From positions 480,719 to 544,718 of the forward strand of contig MKST01000007.1 in assembly GCA_001897355.1 (NCBI GenBank): a DNA stretch of 64,000 bases, written 5' to 3'. Shown here piece by piece: positions 24,506 through 34,010 of the stretch. Under the pieces are notes generated by a model, which ran no database searches, had not been told where the DNA came from, and was given only the letters and a program-made list of their open reading frames with translations. The position numbers and the translations under genes were made by a program. Numbering within the stretch: the first letter of the stretch is position 1; the number at the start of each line of letters is the position of its first letter. The stretch comes from Solirubrobacterales bacterium 67-14 (GTDB lineage Bacteria > Actinomycetota > Thermoleophilia > Solirubrobacterales > 70-9).

Positions 24506-26232
24506 CCCGTAGGGCCGAGGTCTTCTTGCTTGTCTTCTGGGATCGGGCCGAGCTTGCGGCTCGGGACCGTCTTGTCTTCCAGGTTGTGCTTGTCGTTGAA
24601 CTGCAGCGGGGTCATCGGCTGGTTGCTGATCGGCGGATCGGGCTCCATCGCGTCGAGGCCCGCGTCGAGGTCGGCCTCCGAGACCGTGGAGGGGACCGGC
24701 ACCGCCCGGTAGGAGGGAACCGGCAGGCCGAGACGGAAGGCCAGCTGACCGTCGGAGTTGAAGCCGTCGACCCAGGGATTGTCGCCCCAGGAAACGAGCC
24801 AGCCAGTGCCGAATTGTCTGAACGAACCGCAGCAATGGCTGCTCGGCGCGGCGGCCTTGTCGGTGAAGGCTCCGATGAAGGTGGCGGTGCGGTTCTCGAG
24901 GTCGATCCGGTAGCGAAGCGCCCGCGGTGCCCGACCCGCGATGTGGGTGCCGTTGTCGTGGACGCTCAGCACGTCGCCATCCATGCGGGCGTCGTGGTTA
25001 CCGGAGATCGGGTAGTTGCCGTACGGGTCGTCGCCGACCACCTTGAGTGATTCCGGCGTCTTGACCCCGCCGAACTTCCAGACGATCTTGCCGGTCTTCT
25101 TGTCGATGCCCCAGACCGAGTCGGTGTGACGGGTCGAGATCACGTACTCGTCGCGCCAGGGCTCGATCGAGTTGAGGTGGAAATGGTCGTAGCGGATCCT
25201 GCCGTTCTGGTCGTAGTGCGGGTTGTTCCACTCGCGGATCCACCAGCGCTGCGGGATGTCCTCCATCGGAACGTGATCTCCCGAGTTCCAGGAATAGAGG
25301 ACCTTGCCGTCCGGAGTCTGCACCTGGAAGGCACCGTCGAGCACACCGCGGTTGGCCCGGCCGCCGACCGGGCGGAGATCGACCCCGTAGCGCGGGTCGT
25401 AGCTCATCACGATCCGGTTGCCGTTCGGCAGCAGCACGTACTCGTGCGCGTCGGTGGGGGCGCCCTTGAAACGGACGGTCTTGATCAATTTGCCGCTGAG
25501 GCTGCGGATGTCGGTCGCGGTGCGGACATCCTGGCCGAAGCCGTCCCCGAAACCACGCGGGAACTGGACCGTGCCGTCGGCGAGCACCTGCCCGCCGAGC
25601 GTGTTGTAAGGCGGCGTGTACCACCAGCGCGGCGTGCCGTCCTGGTCCCATACGACCAGCCAGACCCGGCCGACCTTGCCCGGAGTGAGGTACGAAGCGG
25701 TCATGAACATGCCCTTCGGCGGCTTCTTCATCCGCTTGTACCGCCACTCGGGGAAGTTCGACGGCAGGCAGCGGACCTCGTACGACTCGGTGCCGCCATC
25801 CCGCATGATCTTCACATCGAAGTCCTGGCCGGGCATGGGCCGGGCCTCGGCGCCGTAGCGGCCGGACTGGGCCGGGTTGGCCCACACCTTGACCTTGACG
25901 TCGGGATCCGAGCGAACCTCGACCATGACCCGGCCCGGGACACAGCGGGTCACGTAGTAGTGGCGGTCCGGGTTGAACTTCGGCCACATCGACTTGGTGC
26001 TGAACTGGGCGTCGTACTCCTTGCCCGGATCGCCGTTGCCCTTCTCGGTGCCGACGATCGGGGCCAAGGCGTTGGGGTTGCCGCCGCCACCCTTGGCGGC
26101 CTTCGCGTCGTTCTTGTCGACCCGGTACTGGCGGTAGGCGAGCGCCCCCGCACCCAACCCGAGGAAAAGCGCGGCGAGCAGCACCGCAAGGTTGTACGGC
26201 GTGAATTTGAGTTTGTTCTCGGAGGTTTCCAT
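24502..26232 (-). CDS. Arylsulfotransferase (ASST)-like protein, membrane-anchored
   Basis: This encodes 576 residues from ATG 26232. One N-terminal transmembrane segment (about 13-33) is followed by a linker and a large extracytoplasmic beta-propeller-like region. Conserved histidine clusters (DAHEYVLLPNGN, YDHFHLNSIEP, GNHDARMDGDVLSVHDNG) and the KKTGKIVWKFGG repeat strand resemble the arylsulfotransferase (PF05935/PF14269) family. PAPS-independent ASST moves sulfate between phenolic compounds through a His intermediate; which of these histidines would serve is not certain, so activity is unproven. A frame 16 codons longer exists. Weak ribosome site. Confidence 0.8.
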   Translation of the reverse strand: METSENKLKFTPYNLAVLLAALFLGLGAGALAYRQYRVDKNDAKAAKGGGGNPNALAPIVGTEKGNGDPGKEYDAQFSTKSMWPKFNPDRHYYVTRCVPGRVMVEVRSDPDVKVKVWANPAQSGRYGAEARPMPGQDFDVKIMRDGGTESYEVRCLPSNFPEWRYKRMKKPPKGMFMTASYLTPGKVGRVWLVVWDQDGTPRWWYTPPYNTLGGQVLADGTVQFPRGFGDGFGQDVRTATDIRSLSGKLIKTVRFKGAPTDAHEYVLLPNGNRIVMSYDPRYGVDLRPVGGRANRGVLDGAFQVQTPDGKVLYSWNSGDHVPMEDIPQRWWIREWNNPHYDQNGRIRYDHFHLNSIEPWRDEYVISTRHTDSVWGIDKKTGKIVWKFGGVKTPESLKVVGDDPYGNYPISGNHDARMDGDVLSVHDNGTHIAGRAPRALRYRIDLENRTATFIGAFTDKAAAPSSHCCGSFRQFGTGWLVSWGDNPWVDGFNSDGQLAFRLGLPVPSYRAVPVPSTVSEADLDAGLDAMEPDPPISNQPMTPLQFNDKHNLEDKTVPSRKLGPIPEDKQEDLGPTG

Positions 26233-26375
26233 GCCGGGGTGGGTCCGGTTCGTTCCCGTTCGGCCCGGCGTGCGCTGCACGTCGCGCGTGTGCCATGCCG
26301 GTGCGTCCGGGCGATTCTCTGGTGGCCCAGGGTCCGGAAACTATAGGCGACCGTCGGCGGGTAGGGTTCGCGCCC

Positions 26376-27080
26376 ATGCCCCAGGCAAGGCTAGAAGTCG
26401 GCAAAACGATCCAAGCGGTTCTCACCACCTTCGAGGAGAACAGTTCCCTGGTCTTGCAGCTGACCGTGGTCTTCTCACTGCTCAGTGCGCTCTCGGTGCT
26501 GCTCGACGTCACCGGCGCCGCCGGGTTCGCGCTTTCGCTCGGCATCCTCTGCCTGCTCGGAGTCACCTACGGCGGCATGATCACCGCCCTCGTCTGCATC
26601 CCCGGCAAATCCGAGGGGGCGGGTGAACTCTGGACCGTGGTCAAGCCGGTCCTCGCCCGGCTCATCTGGGTCACCCTCTTGACGGGGGCCGGCGCCATGG
26701 CCGGGTTGATCGCCTTCATCGTTCCCTGCTTCGTACTGATCACCTTTTGGTCGGTCGCGACCCAGACCGTGGTGACCGAGCGCACCACGGTCTTCGAGTC
26801 GTTCGGACGCAGCTTCGAACTGGTCCGGGGAAACGCCTGGCGGGTCTTCGGCTACATCCTGGTCCTCGGCCTGATCAGCACACTGCTGCTGGGGCTGTCA
26901 CTGCTCATCTCGATCCCGCTCGGAACCAGCCAGGTCGGCAAGGTGGTCGGGAGCTTCGTCAGCAACGCCCTGACCATGCCGATCGCCGCGATCGGCGCAG
27001 CGGTGCTCTACCGCGAGCTGCTCGCCCTGGGGCGGGTCAAGGCAGCGGAAGAAGACCAAGATCCGTTCGCGCCGCGCTGA
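26376..27080 (+). CDS. Integral membrane protein of unknown function
   Basis: This encodes 234 residues from ATG 26376. Five to six hydrophobic segments are visible, including QLTVVFSLLSALSVLLDVTG, GAMAGLIAFIVPCFVLITFW and VFGYILVLGLISTLLLGLS. A cytoplasmic-looking segment TVVTERTTVFESFGRSFELVRGNAWRVF recalls the membrane domain found with glycerophosphodiester phosphodiesterases (DUF975/GPDPase-anchor type). The C-terminus is charged (EEDQDPFAPR). It is convergent with the MFS gene, 12 bases apart. No function assigned. Confidence 0.7.
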   Translation: MPQARLEVGKTIQAVLTTFEENSSLVLQLTVVFSLLSALSVLLDVTGAAGFALSLGILCLLGVTYGGMITALVCIPGKSEGAGELWTVVKPVLARLIWVTLLTGAGAMAGLIAFIVPCFVLITFWSVATQTVVTERTTVFESFGRSFELVRGNAWRVFGYILVLGLISTLLLGLSLLISIPLGTSQVGKVVGSFVSNALTMPIAAIGAAVLYRELLALGRVKAAEEDQDPFAPR

Positions 27081-27092
27081 GCGGCGGCGGGA

Positions 27093-28721
27093 TCAGGAAG
27101 CTTCGGCCGGCGCCTCGGTCGAGACATCGCCCGGGTCCGGCACCGTATCGCCTGCCACCTCGGTCGGCGCCTCGTCGCCGTCGATGACGATCTCCTTCAT
27201 CTTGCCGCCGACCATGCCGAAGTGGGCGACCACGTAGCAGGCCACCATGACTCCGGCCATCACGTAGAAGACGGTCTGGGTCGAGTGGGCGAAGGCGTCC
27301 TGGAGGGCGTGGTAGACCTGCTCCACCGACCCGCTCGAGGCGTGCCCGGAAAGCGCGTCGGAGTTGCCGCCGCCGGCCGAGGTCATCGCGTGGGCGATCT
27401 CGTCAGCCTTGGCCTTGGGCAGGCCGAGCTGGCCGAGTTTGTCCTCGACGTTGGCCCGGTTCTGAGTGGTGAGGATGGTGCCGAGCACGGCCAGGCCGAA
27501 GGCGGCGGCGTAGTTGCGGACGGTCTGGGTGATGCCGGTGGCCTCGCCGTAGCTGGTGTTGGGCGCCCGGTTGATCGCGTCGGTGCTGACCGGGCCGAGC
27601 ATCAGCCCGACCCCGGCACCGGCCATCACCATGTAGATCCACTGGCCACCGAGGCCGGCATCGATGTCGGTCATCTGGCCCGCCCAGAGGAAGAAACCGA
27701 CCGCGCCGAGGATGGCGCCGACGATGGCGGCCGGTTTGGCTCCCTTGCTGTCGAGGATGCGGCCACCCCACTGTGAGCCGACCACGAAGCCACCGAAGAA
27801 GACGAGCAGGAAGAGGCCGGCGTCCGAGGCGTCCCAGCCGAGTGCGATCTGGGAGTACATGCTGGCGAAGAAGAAGAGCGGGACGAAGGCGATCGAAAGG
27901 AAGAAGAGCGCCAGGTTGTCAGCCGTGAAGGCCCGTTCGCGGAAGATCGAGACTCGCATCAGCGGGAACTCCTGGCGGTTCTCGAAGACGAAGAAAGCGA
28001 CCAGGATGACGATGCCGGCCACGATGCAGATCCAGGTCAGGGGGTTGTCCCAGCCCCAGATCGCCGACTGCTGGAAGCCGAGCACCGAAAGGCCCATGCC
28101 GAGCGCGATGATGACCGCGCCGCGGATGTCGAGCGGCTGCGGGTTCTTCTTGTTCCGGGGCTTCGAGAGCCAGATCAGGACCAGCGAGATGATCGCGATC
28201 GGGATGTTGATCCAGAAGATGGAGCGCCAGGTCCACTCGGTCAGGTAGCCACCCGCGATCGGCCCGACCGAGGTGAGGGCGCCGGTGATGCCGAAGAAGA
28301 CCGCCAGCGCCCGGCCGCGCTTGTCGATCGGGAAGGCGGAGATCGTGATGGCCAGAGCGGCGGGGAACATGATCGCGGCGCCGGCGCCCTGGATCAGGCG
28401 GAAAGCGATGATCCAGGCCTCGGCGATGTCGGTCTCCGGCGTTGCCCCGCAGAGGGCCGAGCAGACGGTGAAGATCAGGATCCCGACCACCAGCATGGTC
28501 CGGTGGCCGACCACGTCGGCCAGCTTGCCGCCGAGCGCGAAGATCGCCGCCATCGCCAACAGGTAACCGCTGACGATCCACTGCACCCCGGTTTCGGAAA
28601 GCCCCAGATGCTGCTGGATGTTGGGAACCGAAATCGAGACGATCGTCTGGTCGATGAAGGTCATCGACACGGCGAAGATCATTGCTACCAGGACGAGGGC
28701 ACCGCTCTTCTTTTCAGCCAT
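27093..28721 (-). CDS. DHA2-family MFS drug exporter
   Basis: This encodes 542 residues from ATG 28721. Fourteen-helix MFS architecture is indicated by length and hydrophobicity. Motifs include FIDQTIVSISVPNIQQHLG in helix 1 (DHA2 motif D1), GGKLADVVGHRTMLVVG (motif A) and RLIQGAGAAIMFPAALA, typical of EmrB/QacA-like H+ antiporters. The C-terminal 30 residues are acidic and probably cytoplasmic. It is divergent from haloalkane dehalogenase with a palindromic operator between them, so the two may be co-regulated, perhaps by the TetR-type gene at 29760. The substrate is unknown. Confidence 0.9.
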   Translation of the reverse strand: MAEKKSGALVLVAMIFAVSMTFIDQTIVSISVPNIQQHLGLSETGVQWIVSGYLLAMAAIFALGGKLADVVGHRTMLVVGILIFTVCSALCGATPETDIAEAWIIAFRLIQGAGAAIMFPAALAITISAFPIDKRGRALAVFFGITGALTSVGPIAGGYLTEWTWRSIFWINIPIAIISLVLIWLSKPRNKKNPQPLDIRGAVIIALGMGLSVLGFQQSAIWGWDNPLTWICIVAGIVILVAFFVFENRQEFPLMRVSIFRERAFTADNLALFFLSIAFVPLFFFASMYSQIALGWDASDAGLFLLVFFGGFVVGSQWGGRILDSKGAKPAAIVGAILGAVGFFLWAGQMTDIDAGLGGQWIYMVMAGAGVGLMLGPVSTDAINRAPNTSYGEATGITQTVRNYAAAFGLAVLGTILTTQNRANVEDKLGQLGLPKAKADEIAHAMTSAGGGNSDALSGHASSGSVEQVYHALQDAFAHSTQTVFYVMAGVMVACYVVAHFGMVGGKMKEIVIDGDEAPTEVAGDTVPDPGDVSTEAPAEAS

Positions 28722-28741
28722 GTCGGTGAAACTTATCCAAG

Positions 28742-28768
28742 GTGTCAACAAATCCAAAAAGTTGACAC
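28742..28768. promoter_or_regulatory. Palindromic operator in the divergent MFS/haloalkane dehalogenase promoter
   Basis: GTGTCAAC (28742-28749) and GTTGACAC (28761-28768) flank an A-rich 11-base spacer. Both arms carry a TTGACA -35 box, one per strand. On the plus strand a TAGGCT (28787-28792) ends six bases before the ATG of the dehalogenase, giving a likely leaderless promoter. The geometry fits a TetR-type dimer. Confidence 0.6.
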
Positions 28769-28798
28769 GCATCAGCTTATACGCGCTAGGCTGCGCGC

Positions 28799-29692
28799 AT
28801 GGAGATCGTGCGCACGCCCGAAGAACGATTCGCGAACCTTCCCGGCTTCCCCTGGGAGCCGGTTTACCGGGAATGGGAGGGCATGCGCCTGGCCCACATC
28901 GACGAAGGCGAGGGTGAACCGGTCCTGCTCGTGCACGGCGAACCGACCTGGGGATTCCTCTGGCGCAAGGTGATGGACCCGCTGCTGGAGGCCGGCTACC
29001 GCTGCATCGTCCCCGACCTGCCCGGTTTCGGCCGCTCCGACAAACCGGTCGACGACGAGTGGTACAGCTACGACCGCCACACCGCCGCCCTGGTCGACCT
29101 GCTCGAGCAACTCGACCTGACCGGGCTAACCCTGGTCTGTCACGACTGGGGCGGTCCGATCAGCCTGCGCACCGCATCGATCGAGGTTCCGGAACGCTTC
29201 TCGCGCCTGGTCGCGATGGACACCGGCCTCTTCACCGGGTACCAGAAGATGTCCGATGACTGGAACCATTTCCGCGACTTCATCGCTTCGCATCGGGACG
29301 TGAAGGTCGAGATGCCGATCCGCGGCGGTTGCGCGACCGAGCTCCCCGACGAGGTGGTCGCCGCCTACGAGGCGCCCTTCCCGGACGCCGACCACAAGGC
29401 GGGCATCCGCACCTTCCCGCCGATGATCCCGGTCACGCCCGACGATGTCGGTGCCGCCGAAGGCCAGGCCGCGGCCCAGTACCTGCTCCAGGACGACCGG
29501 CCTTCGCTCCTGCTCTGGGGCGACAGCGACCCGGCCCTGCCGCTCGACCCGGTCGGCCGGACCGTCCAGATGCTCTTCCCGAAGGCCGAGCCGCTGACCG
29601 TGATCGAGAACGCCGGCCACTTCCTCCAGGAGGACCAAGGCGAGCAGATCGGCCGGATCATCGTCGACTGGCTGGACCGCACCCGGGCCTGA
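28799..29692 (+). CDS. Haloalkane dehalogenase
   Basis: This encodes 297 residues. It is an alpha/beta hydrolase with an aspartate nucleophile: CHDWGGPI gives Asp116 rather than Ser, the hallmark of haloalkane dehalogenases. HGEPTWGFLWRK supplies the oxyanion-hole Glu and the halide-binding Trp51, the acid is probably in LLWGDSDPAL, and the base is the His in ENAGHFLQED. It cleaves carbon-halogen bonds to alcohol and halide. It is probably transcribed without a leader from the divergent operator region at 28742. Natural substrates are unknown; assignment to a subfamily (DhmA-like) is not certain. Confidence 0.9.
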   Translation: MEIVRTPEERFANLPGFPWEPVYREWEGMRLAHIDEGEGEPVLLVHGEPTWGFLWRKVMDPLLEAGYRCIVPDLPGFGRSDKPVDDEWYSYDRHTAALVDLLEQLDLTGLTLVCHDWGGPISLRTASIEVPERFSRLVAMDTGLFTGYQKMSDDWNHFRDFIASHRDVKVEMPIRGGCATELPDEVVAAYEAPFPDADHKAGIRTFPPMIPVTPDDVGAAEGQAAAQYLLQDDRPSLLLWGDSDPALPLDPVGRTVQMLFPKAEPLTVIENAGHFLQEDQGEQIGRIIVDWLDRTRA

Positions 29693-29714
29693 GCCCGGCG
29701 GACCCGCCCAAGTA

Positions 29715-29745
29715 GGGATAGTTGGCAACTATTGCCAACTATCCC
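29715..29745. terminator. Bidirectional hairpin terminator
   Basis: A perfect 14-base inverted repeat (GGGATAGTTGGCAA) with a three-base loop lies 22 bases after the dehalogenase stop and 14 bases before the stop of the convergent TetR gene. It serves both genes. Confidence 0.75.
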
Positions 29746-29759
29746 GATCTCGCTGCGAT

Positions 29760-30401
29760 TCAGGCCGGTTCGGCGGCGCGGAGGAGCATGTTGAGCAGTG
29801 GTTCGGCGCGTCGGGCGTCGGGCTGCTCGCCGGTGATCAGGTCGAGGTATATGTAGCCCGCCGCCATGCGCTCGATCACGTAGGCGAGATCGTAGGACTG
29901 GACGCCCGCGGGCAGGACCATCGCGCCGGCCTCGACCTGCCGGTCGATCGAATCCTCGATCCAGGCGATCAGTCGCGGCTGGTACCCGGCCCCCGAACGA
30001 GTCAAGAGCGACATCGCCGACTCCCCCTCGGTCGCGAGCCAGTGCTTCATGCCGGGGTTCTCGATCACTTCGTCGGCGAAGCCGATGGTGACTTCGATGA
30101 TCCGATCCGGGCCTTTCGCAGTCGAGTCCCGCTCGAGCCGCTCGAGGCTGCGAATCGTCATGTGCCAGATCATCTCGACCAGGAACTGCTCCCTCGAACC
30201 GACCCAGCGGTAGAGGGTGGCCCGGTTGATGTCGAGCTGCCGGGCCATGGCCGACATGTCGATCCGCTCGCGGGCCATGAAGGTGCGGACGCCCAGCCGA
30301 AGCGCGCGCAGCGGACCGGAATCCTCCGGTTCGCCCGGTTCGGTCAAGGCAGCCTGAAGCTTTGTGGCTCGGGGAGTCACGGGAACGCCAGCATTTCGCA
30401 T
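29760..30401 (-). CDS. TetR-type transcriptional regulator
   Basis: This encodes 213 residues from ATG 30401, 23 bases after the DsbA-like gene; a much longer frame reads antisense through it. The N-terminal HTH is [38 protein letters not shown], split by family convention into helices 2-3 and the TLYRW recognition helix. The C-terminal half resembles the QsdR-like TetR ligand-binding domain, with [14 protein letters not shown] and [23 protein letters not shown]. It is a likely repressor of the divergent MFS/dehalogenase pair or of its own operon with the DsbA-like gene (inference). No Shine-Dalgarno before the ATG. Confidence 0.82.
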   Translation of the reverse strand: MRNAGVPVTPRATKLQAALTEPGEPEDSGPLRALRLGVRTFMARERIDMSAMARQLDINRATLYRWVGSREQFLVEMIWHMTIRSLERLERDSTAKGPDRIIEVTIGFADEVIENPGMKHWLATEGESAMSLLTRSGAGYQPRLIAWIEDSIDRQVEAGAMVLPAGVQSYDLAYVIERMAAGYIYLDLITGEQPDARRAEPLLNMLLRAAEPA

Positions 30402-30424
30402 TTGGGCCGTTTCCGCCCGGTCGG

Positions 30425-31063
30425 TCAGCTTCCGGTACCGGCTGCCCGTTCGATCGCCTGCCGCATTACCTCCACCGGCTGGGCCCCGGAAAGCGCGCTC
30501 GAACGGTCGAAGACGAAGGCCGGGACGCCCGTGATGCCGAGCAATCCGGCCAGCTCCTGGTCCGATCGCACCTCGGTCGCGAACTCGTCCGAGCCCGCGA
30601 CGGCCTCGGCCCGGCTCGCTTCGACCCCAGCCTCCGTCGCCAGGCGCGTGAGATCCGCAGGGTCGGAAAGGTCGGCCGACCCGGTGAAGTAGGCAGCGAA
30701 GAAAGCGTCGGCCAGGGACGCCTCGACGCCGGACTGGCCGGCCAGCTGGAGCATGCGGTGAGCGTCGAAGGTGTTGACCGCGAAGGCGTTCTCGAAGTCG
30801 AACTCGATCCCCGCGGCGTGGCCCATCGAGACCACGCGCTCGTTCATCGCCTTGGCCTCGTCCCGGGAGATCCCGAACTTGCGCGAGAGATGGTCGTAGA
30901 GGTCGCCTTCCGCCCGGCGCGGCGCCGTCGGGTCGAGCTGGAAGCTGCGCCAACGCACCTCGATGCCATCTCTGCCGTCGACCTCGCCGAGCGCCTCGGC
31001 GAACTGACGGGTGCCGATGTAACAGAAGGGGCAGGCGACGTCGGAGAAGATTTCGACTTTCAC
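30425..31063 (-). CDS. DsbA-family (FrnE-like) thiol oxidoreductase
   Basis: This encodes 212 residues from GTG 31063. The redox motif CPFC (Cys11-Cys14) sits in [11 protein letters not shown] at the N-terminus without a signal peptide, so the protein is cytoplasmic. The [12 protein letters not shown] segment gives the cis-proline loop of the thioredoxin fold. This is the DsbA/FrnE (2-hydroxychromene-2-carboxylate isomerase-related) type, used in polyketide isomerisation or cytosolic thiol redox. It is followed at 23 bases by the TetR-type gene. The substrate is unknown. Confidence 0.87.
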   Translation of the reverse strand: MKVEIFSDVACPFCYIGTRQFAEALGEVDGRDGIEVRWRSFQLDPTAPRRAEGDLYDHLSRKFGISRDEAKAMNERVVSMGHAAGIEFDFENAFAVNTFDAHRMLQLAGQSGVEASLADAFFAAYFTGSADLSDPADLTRLATEAGVEASRAEAVAGSDEFATEVRSDQELAGLLGITGVPAFVFDRSSALSGAQPVEVMRQAIERAAGTGS

Positions 31064-31109
31064 CCAAAGGAGACTAGAGAGCCTCCGGCCCCGGCCATAA
31101 GATCAGGCC

Positions 31110-32699
31110 ATGGCACCGTCCAAGAAGGGGGACGTTCCCGCGAAACAGGGTCTCGTCCTGCTGACCCTCATCCTGATCGCCGGGGTCGCGAACCTGAACC
31201 TCGCCGTCGCCAACGTCGCCCTGCCGGACATCGGCAAGGACCTCGACGCCAGCCAGACCGGGCTCAACCTGGTCGCGGTCGGCTACTCGCTCGGCCTGGC
31301 CGGGTCGGTGCTTTACCTCGGCGCACTGGGCGACCGTTACGGGCGCAAGATGATGCTGATCCTGGGCACGTGCCTGGCGATCCCCGCCTCGCTGCTGGCC
31401 GGGTTCGCCCCCAGCGTGGACGTCCTCTTTCTGGCCCGGGTGCTCGGCGGCCTGGCGGCCGGCATGGCCTACCCGACCACGCTCGCCCTGATCACCGCCC
31501 TCTGGTCGGGCGCCGCGCGGACCCGCTCGATCGCCCTCTGGTCCGGCATCGGCGGCGGGATCTCGGCCTTGGGACCGCTGGTATCCGGCGCCCTGCTCGA
31601 GCAGTTCGACTGGGGTTCCGTCTTCCTGATCACGATCCCCTTGGCACTGATCGCCCTGCTGCTGGCGATCAAGCTGATCCCTTCGCATGTGAACGAGACC
31701 ACGGACCCGGTCGACAACCTCGGCGGGATGCTCTCGATCGTCATGGTCGGCGGGGTGGTCCTCGCGATCAACTTCGTCTCGATGCCGGGCTACGGCGAGA
31801 CGACCGCGGCGATGACCGCGATCGGCGTCGCCGCCGGCCTGGGCTTCTTCATCCAGCAGCGCCGCCAAGGGCGGGTCGGCAATCCGCTCTACGACCTGAA
31901 GATCGCCGCCCGGCGCACTTTCTGGGTCGCCGCGGCCGCCGGCATCATCGTCTTCGGCACCCTGATGGCGGCCATGTTCATCGGCCAGCAGTACCTGCAG
32001 AACGTGCTCGAGTACTCGACCCTCGGCGCCGGGGCGGCGATCCTGCCCGCCGCCGTCGCGATGGTCCTCGCGGCCCCGGTCTCGGCCAAGCTGGTCCAGA
32101 GCCACGGATCCCGGGTCACGCTGCTCCTCGGTTTCCTCTTCTGCCTGGTCGGCTTCGTACTGATGTTGCTGCTCTGGGACGAGAACGCCTCCTACTGGCA
32201 GGTCTTCCTCGGCTACTTCCCGGTCGGGATCGGGGTCGGCCTGGCCGGCACGCCGGCCTCGAACTCGCTGACCGGGTCGGTGCCCGTCCACCGGGCCGGT
32301 ATGGCTTCCGGCACGGCCGACCTGCAACGCGACCTCGGCGGGGCGATCATGCAGTCGATCCTCGGCTCGGTCCTGACCTCGGCCTACGCCAGCTCCTTCG
32401 CCTCCCAGATCGCCGCCAATCCCGACGCCGCGAAGAACGTCAGCGACTCGACCCAGACCCAGCTCGAACGATCTTTCGGCAGCGCGGTCACGGTCGCCGA
32501 GCAACACAAGGAGTATGCGCCGCAAATCGTCCACGCGGCCCAGACCGCTTTCCTGAGTGGCGGCGACGCGGCCTACACGGTCGGCATCGTGGCGATCGCG
32601 CTCGGCGCGGTGCTGGTCTTCTTCGCCTACCCGAAACAGGACCGCGAAGCGGAACTCCTGACACAATTCCATGCCGAGGACGCCGTCGCGACCGCATAG
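31110..32699 (+). CDS. DHA2-type MFS exporter
   Basis: This encodes 529 residues. The first helix bears [19 protein letters not shown], the family form of the NVALP antiporter motif. Motif A appears as [16 protein letters not shown], and [19 protein letters not shown] is typical of 14-helix DHA2 transporters. It probably exports a small hydrophobic compound by H+ antiport. The gene starts 46 bases from the divergent DsbA-like gene and is followed 38 bases later by the thiolase gene, possibly co-transcribed. Overlapping long frames in other registers are rejected. Confidence 0.9.
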   Translation: MAPSKKGDVPAKQGLVLLTLILIAGVANLNLAVANVALPDIGKDLDASQTGLNLVAVGYSLGLAGSVLYLGALGDRYGRKMMLILGTCLAIPASLLAGFAPSVDVLFLARVLGGLAAGMAYPTTLALITALWSGAARTRSIALWSGIGGGISALGPLVSGALLEQFDWGSVFLITIPLALIALLLAIKLIPSHVNETTDPVDNLGGMLSIVMVGGVVLAINFVSMPGYGETTAAMTAIGVAAGLGFFIQQRRQGRVGNPLYDLKIAARRTFWVAAAAGIIVFGTLMAAMFIGQQYLQNVLEYSTLGAGAAILPAAVAMVLAAPVSAKLVQSHGSRVTLLLGFLFCLVGFVLMLLLWDENASYWQVFLGYFPVGIGVGLAGTPASNSLTGSVPVHRAGMASGTADLQRDLGGAIMQSILGSVLTSAYASSFASQIAANPDAAKNVSDSTQTQLERSFGSAVTVAEQHKEYAPQIVHAAQTAFLSGGDAAYTVGIVAIALGAVLVFFAYPKQDREAELLTQFHAEDAVATA

Positions 32700-32737
32700 C
32701 CTCGCGACGTAGGCAACCAACCGAGGAGCAGGAAGAG

Positions 32738-33928
32738 ATGAACCGCACTTTCGTGATCGGGGTCGGCATGACCAAGTTCGACAAGCCCGGGACCAAGGAG
32801 GGCGACTACCCGGACTGGGCGGTCGAAGCCGGCCAGAAGGCCCTGGAAGACGCGGGCATCTCCTATGACGACGTCGAGAGTGCCTACGTCGGCTACTGCT
32901 ACGGCGAGTCGACCTCGGGCGAGCGGGCGGTCTACGGACTCGGGCTTTCCGGCATCCCGATCGTCAACGTGAACAACAACTGCTCGACCGGCTCCTCCGC
33001 CCTCTACCTGGCCCGCCAGTCGGTCAAGGGTGGCCTCGCCGACTGTGCCCTGGCGCTCGGCTTCGAGAAGATGGAGAAGGGCTCGCTCGGTGCCAAGTAC
33101 ACCGACCGCACGCAGCCGCTGGACAAGCACTTCATCGAACTCACCCAGATCCGGCCCTGGGAAGACGCCCCTCCTGCTCCCCAGATCTTCGGTGCGGCCG
33201 GACGCGAGCACATGGAGAAATACGGCAGCAAGCCGGAGCACTTCGCCTGGATCGGCTACAAGAACCACAAGCATTCGGTCAACAACCCGTACGCCCAGTT
33301 CCAGGACGAGTACACGCTGGAGCAGATCCAAGCCGCGCCGGAGATCTACGCGCCGCTGACCAAGCTGCAGTGCTCCCCCACCTCGGACGGCTCCGGTGCG
33401 GCGATCGTCGCCTCGGAGAAGTTCGTCGACGAACACGACCTCTGGGATCGGGCGATCGAGATCACCGGTCAGGCACTGGTCACCGACACCCGCGCGACCT
33501 TCGACGACGACTCGGCGATCAGCCTGGTCGGCTACGAGATGAGCCGCCTGGCCGCCGAGCAGGCCCTCGGTGAGGCCGGCGCCAGGATCGACGAGGTCGA
33601 CGTGGTCGAGCTGCACGACTGCTTCTCGGCCAACGAGCTGATCACCTATGAGGCGCTCGGCCTGGCCGAGAAAGGCCATGGCCACGAGCTGGTCGAAGCG
33701 GAGGCCACCACCTATGGCGGCTCGACCGTGGTCAACCCTTCCGGCGGCCTGATCTCGAAGGGCCATCCGCTCGGCGCGACCGGCCTCGCCCAGTGCTCCG
33801 AACTGACCTGGCAGCTCCGCGGCAAGGCCGATGCCCGCCAGGTCGAAGGCGCCGACAAGGCCCTCCAGCACAACATCGGCCTCGGCGGCGCCGCGGTGGT
33901 CACGGTCTACGAGAAGCCCGCTGCCTGA
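32738..33928 (+). CDS. SCP2-type thiolase (lipid-transfer thiolase)
   Basis: This encodes 396 residues from ATG 32738 with GGAGCAGGAAGAG upstream. It is a thiolase of the sterol-carrier-protein X type: [14 protein letters not shown] contains the acyl-accepting Cys, and the C-terminal [17 protein letters not shown] carries the catalytic His, in a block typical of the family. [13 protein letters not shown] provides a further conserved His. In the usual pathway it cleaves 3-ketoacyl-CoA in sterol or branched-chain degradation. It lies downstream of the MFS gene and is ended by the long hairpin at 33947. Confidence 0.9.
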   Translation: MNRTFVIGVGMTKFDKPGTKEGDYPDWAVEAGQKALEDAGISYDDVESAYVGYCYGESTSGERAVYGLGLSGIPIVNVNNNCSTGSSALYLARQSVKGGLADCALALGFEKMEKGSLGAKYTDRTQPLDKHFIELTQIRPWEDAPPAPQIFGAAGREHMEKYGSKPEHFAWIGYKNHKHSVNNPYAQFQDEYTLEQIQAAPEIYAPLTKLQCSPTSDGSGAAIVASEKFVDEHDLWDRAIEITGQALVTDTRATFDDDSAISLVGYEMSRLAAEQALGEAGARIDEVDVVELHDCFSANELITYEALGLAEKGHGHELVEAEATTYGGSTVVNPSGGLISKGHPLGATGLAQCSELTWQLRGKADARQVEGADKALQHNIGLGGAAVVTVYEKPAA

Positions 33929-33946
33929 GCGCAGCGCAACTTTCAG

Positions 33947-33999
33947 GCATCTGGGTTGAAGTTATCCGCTTCATGTGCGGATAACTTCAACCCAGATGC
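33947..33999. terminator. Long bidirectional hairpin
   Basis: A perfect 23-base inverted repeat (arms 33947-33969 and 33977-33999, GCATCTGGGTTGAAGTTATC core) with a seven-base loop lies between convergent genes. It is one of the longest perfect stems in the window. It shares the GGTTGAAGTT core with the inverted repeat at 17430. Confidence 0.7.
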
Positions 34000-34010
34000 G
34001 GGAGTGACCG

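Noticed and set aside
24998..26566. Long minus-strand frame overlapping the arylsulfotransferase-like gene
   Set aside because: It is a frame-shifted shadow rich in Arg, Gly and Pro with no family resemblance.
30362..33928. A plus-strand open frame of nearly 1200 codons ending in the thiolase
   Set aside because: It passes in the wrong register through the DsbA-like and MFS genes; only the last 396 codons (from 32738) resemble a protein family.
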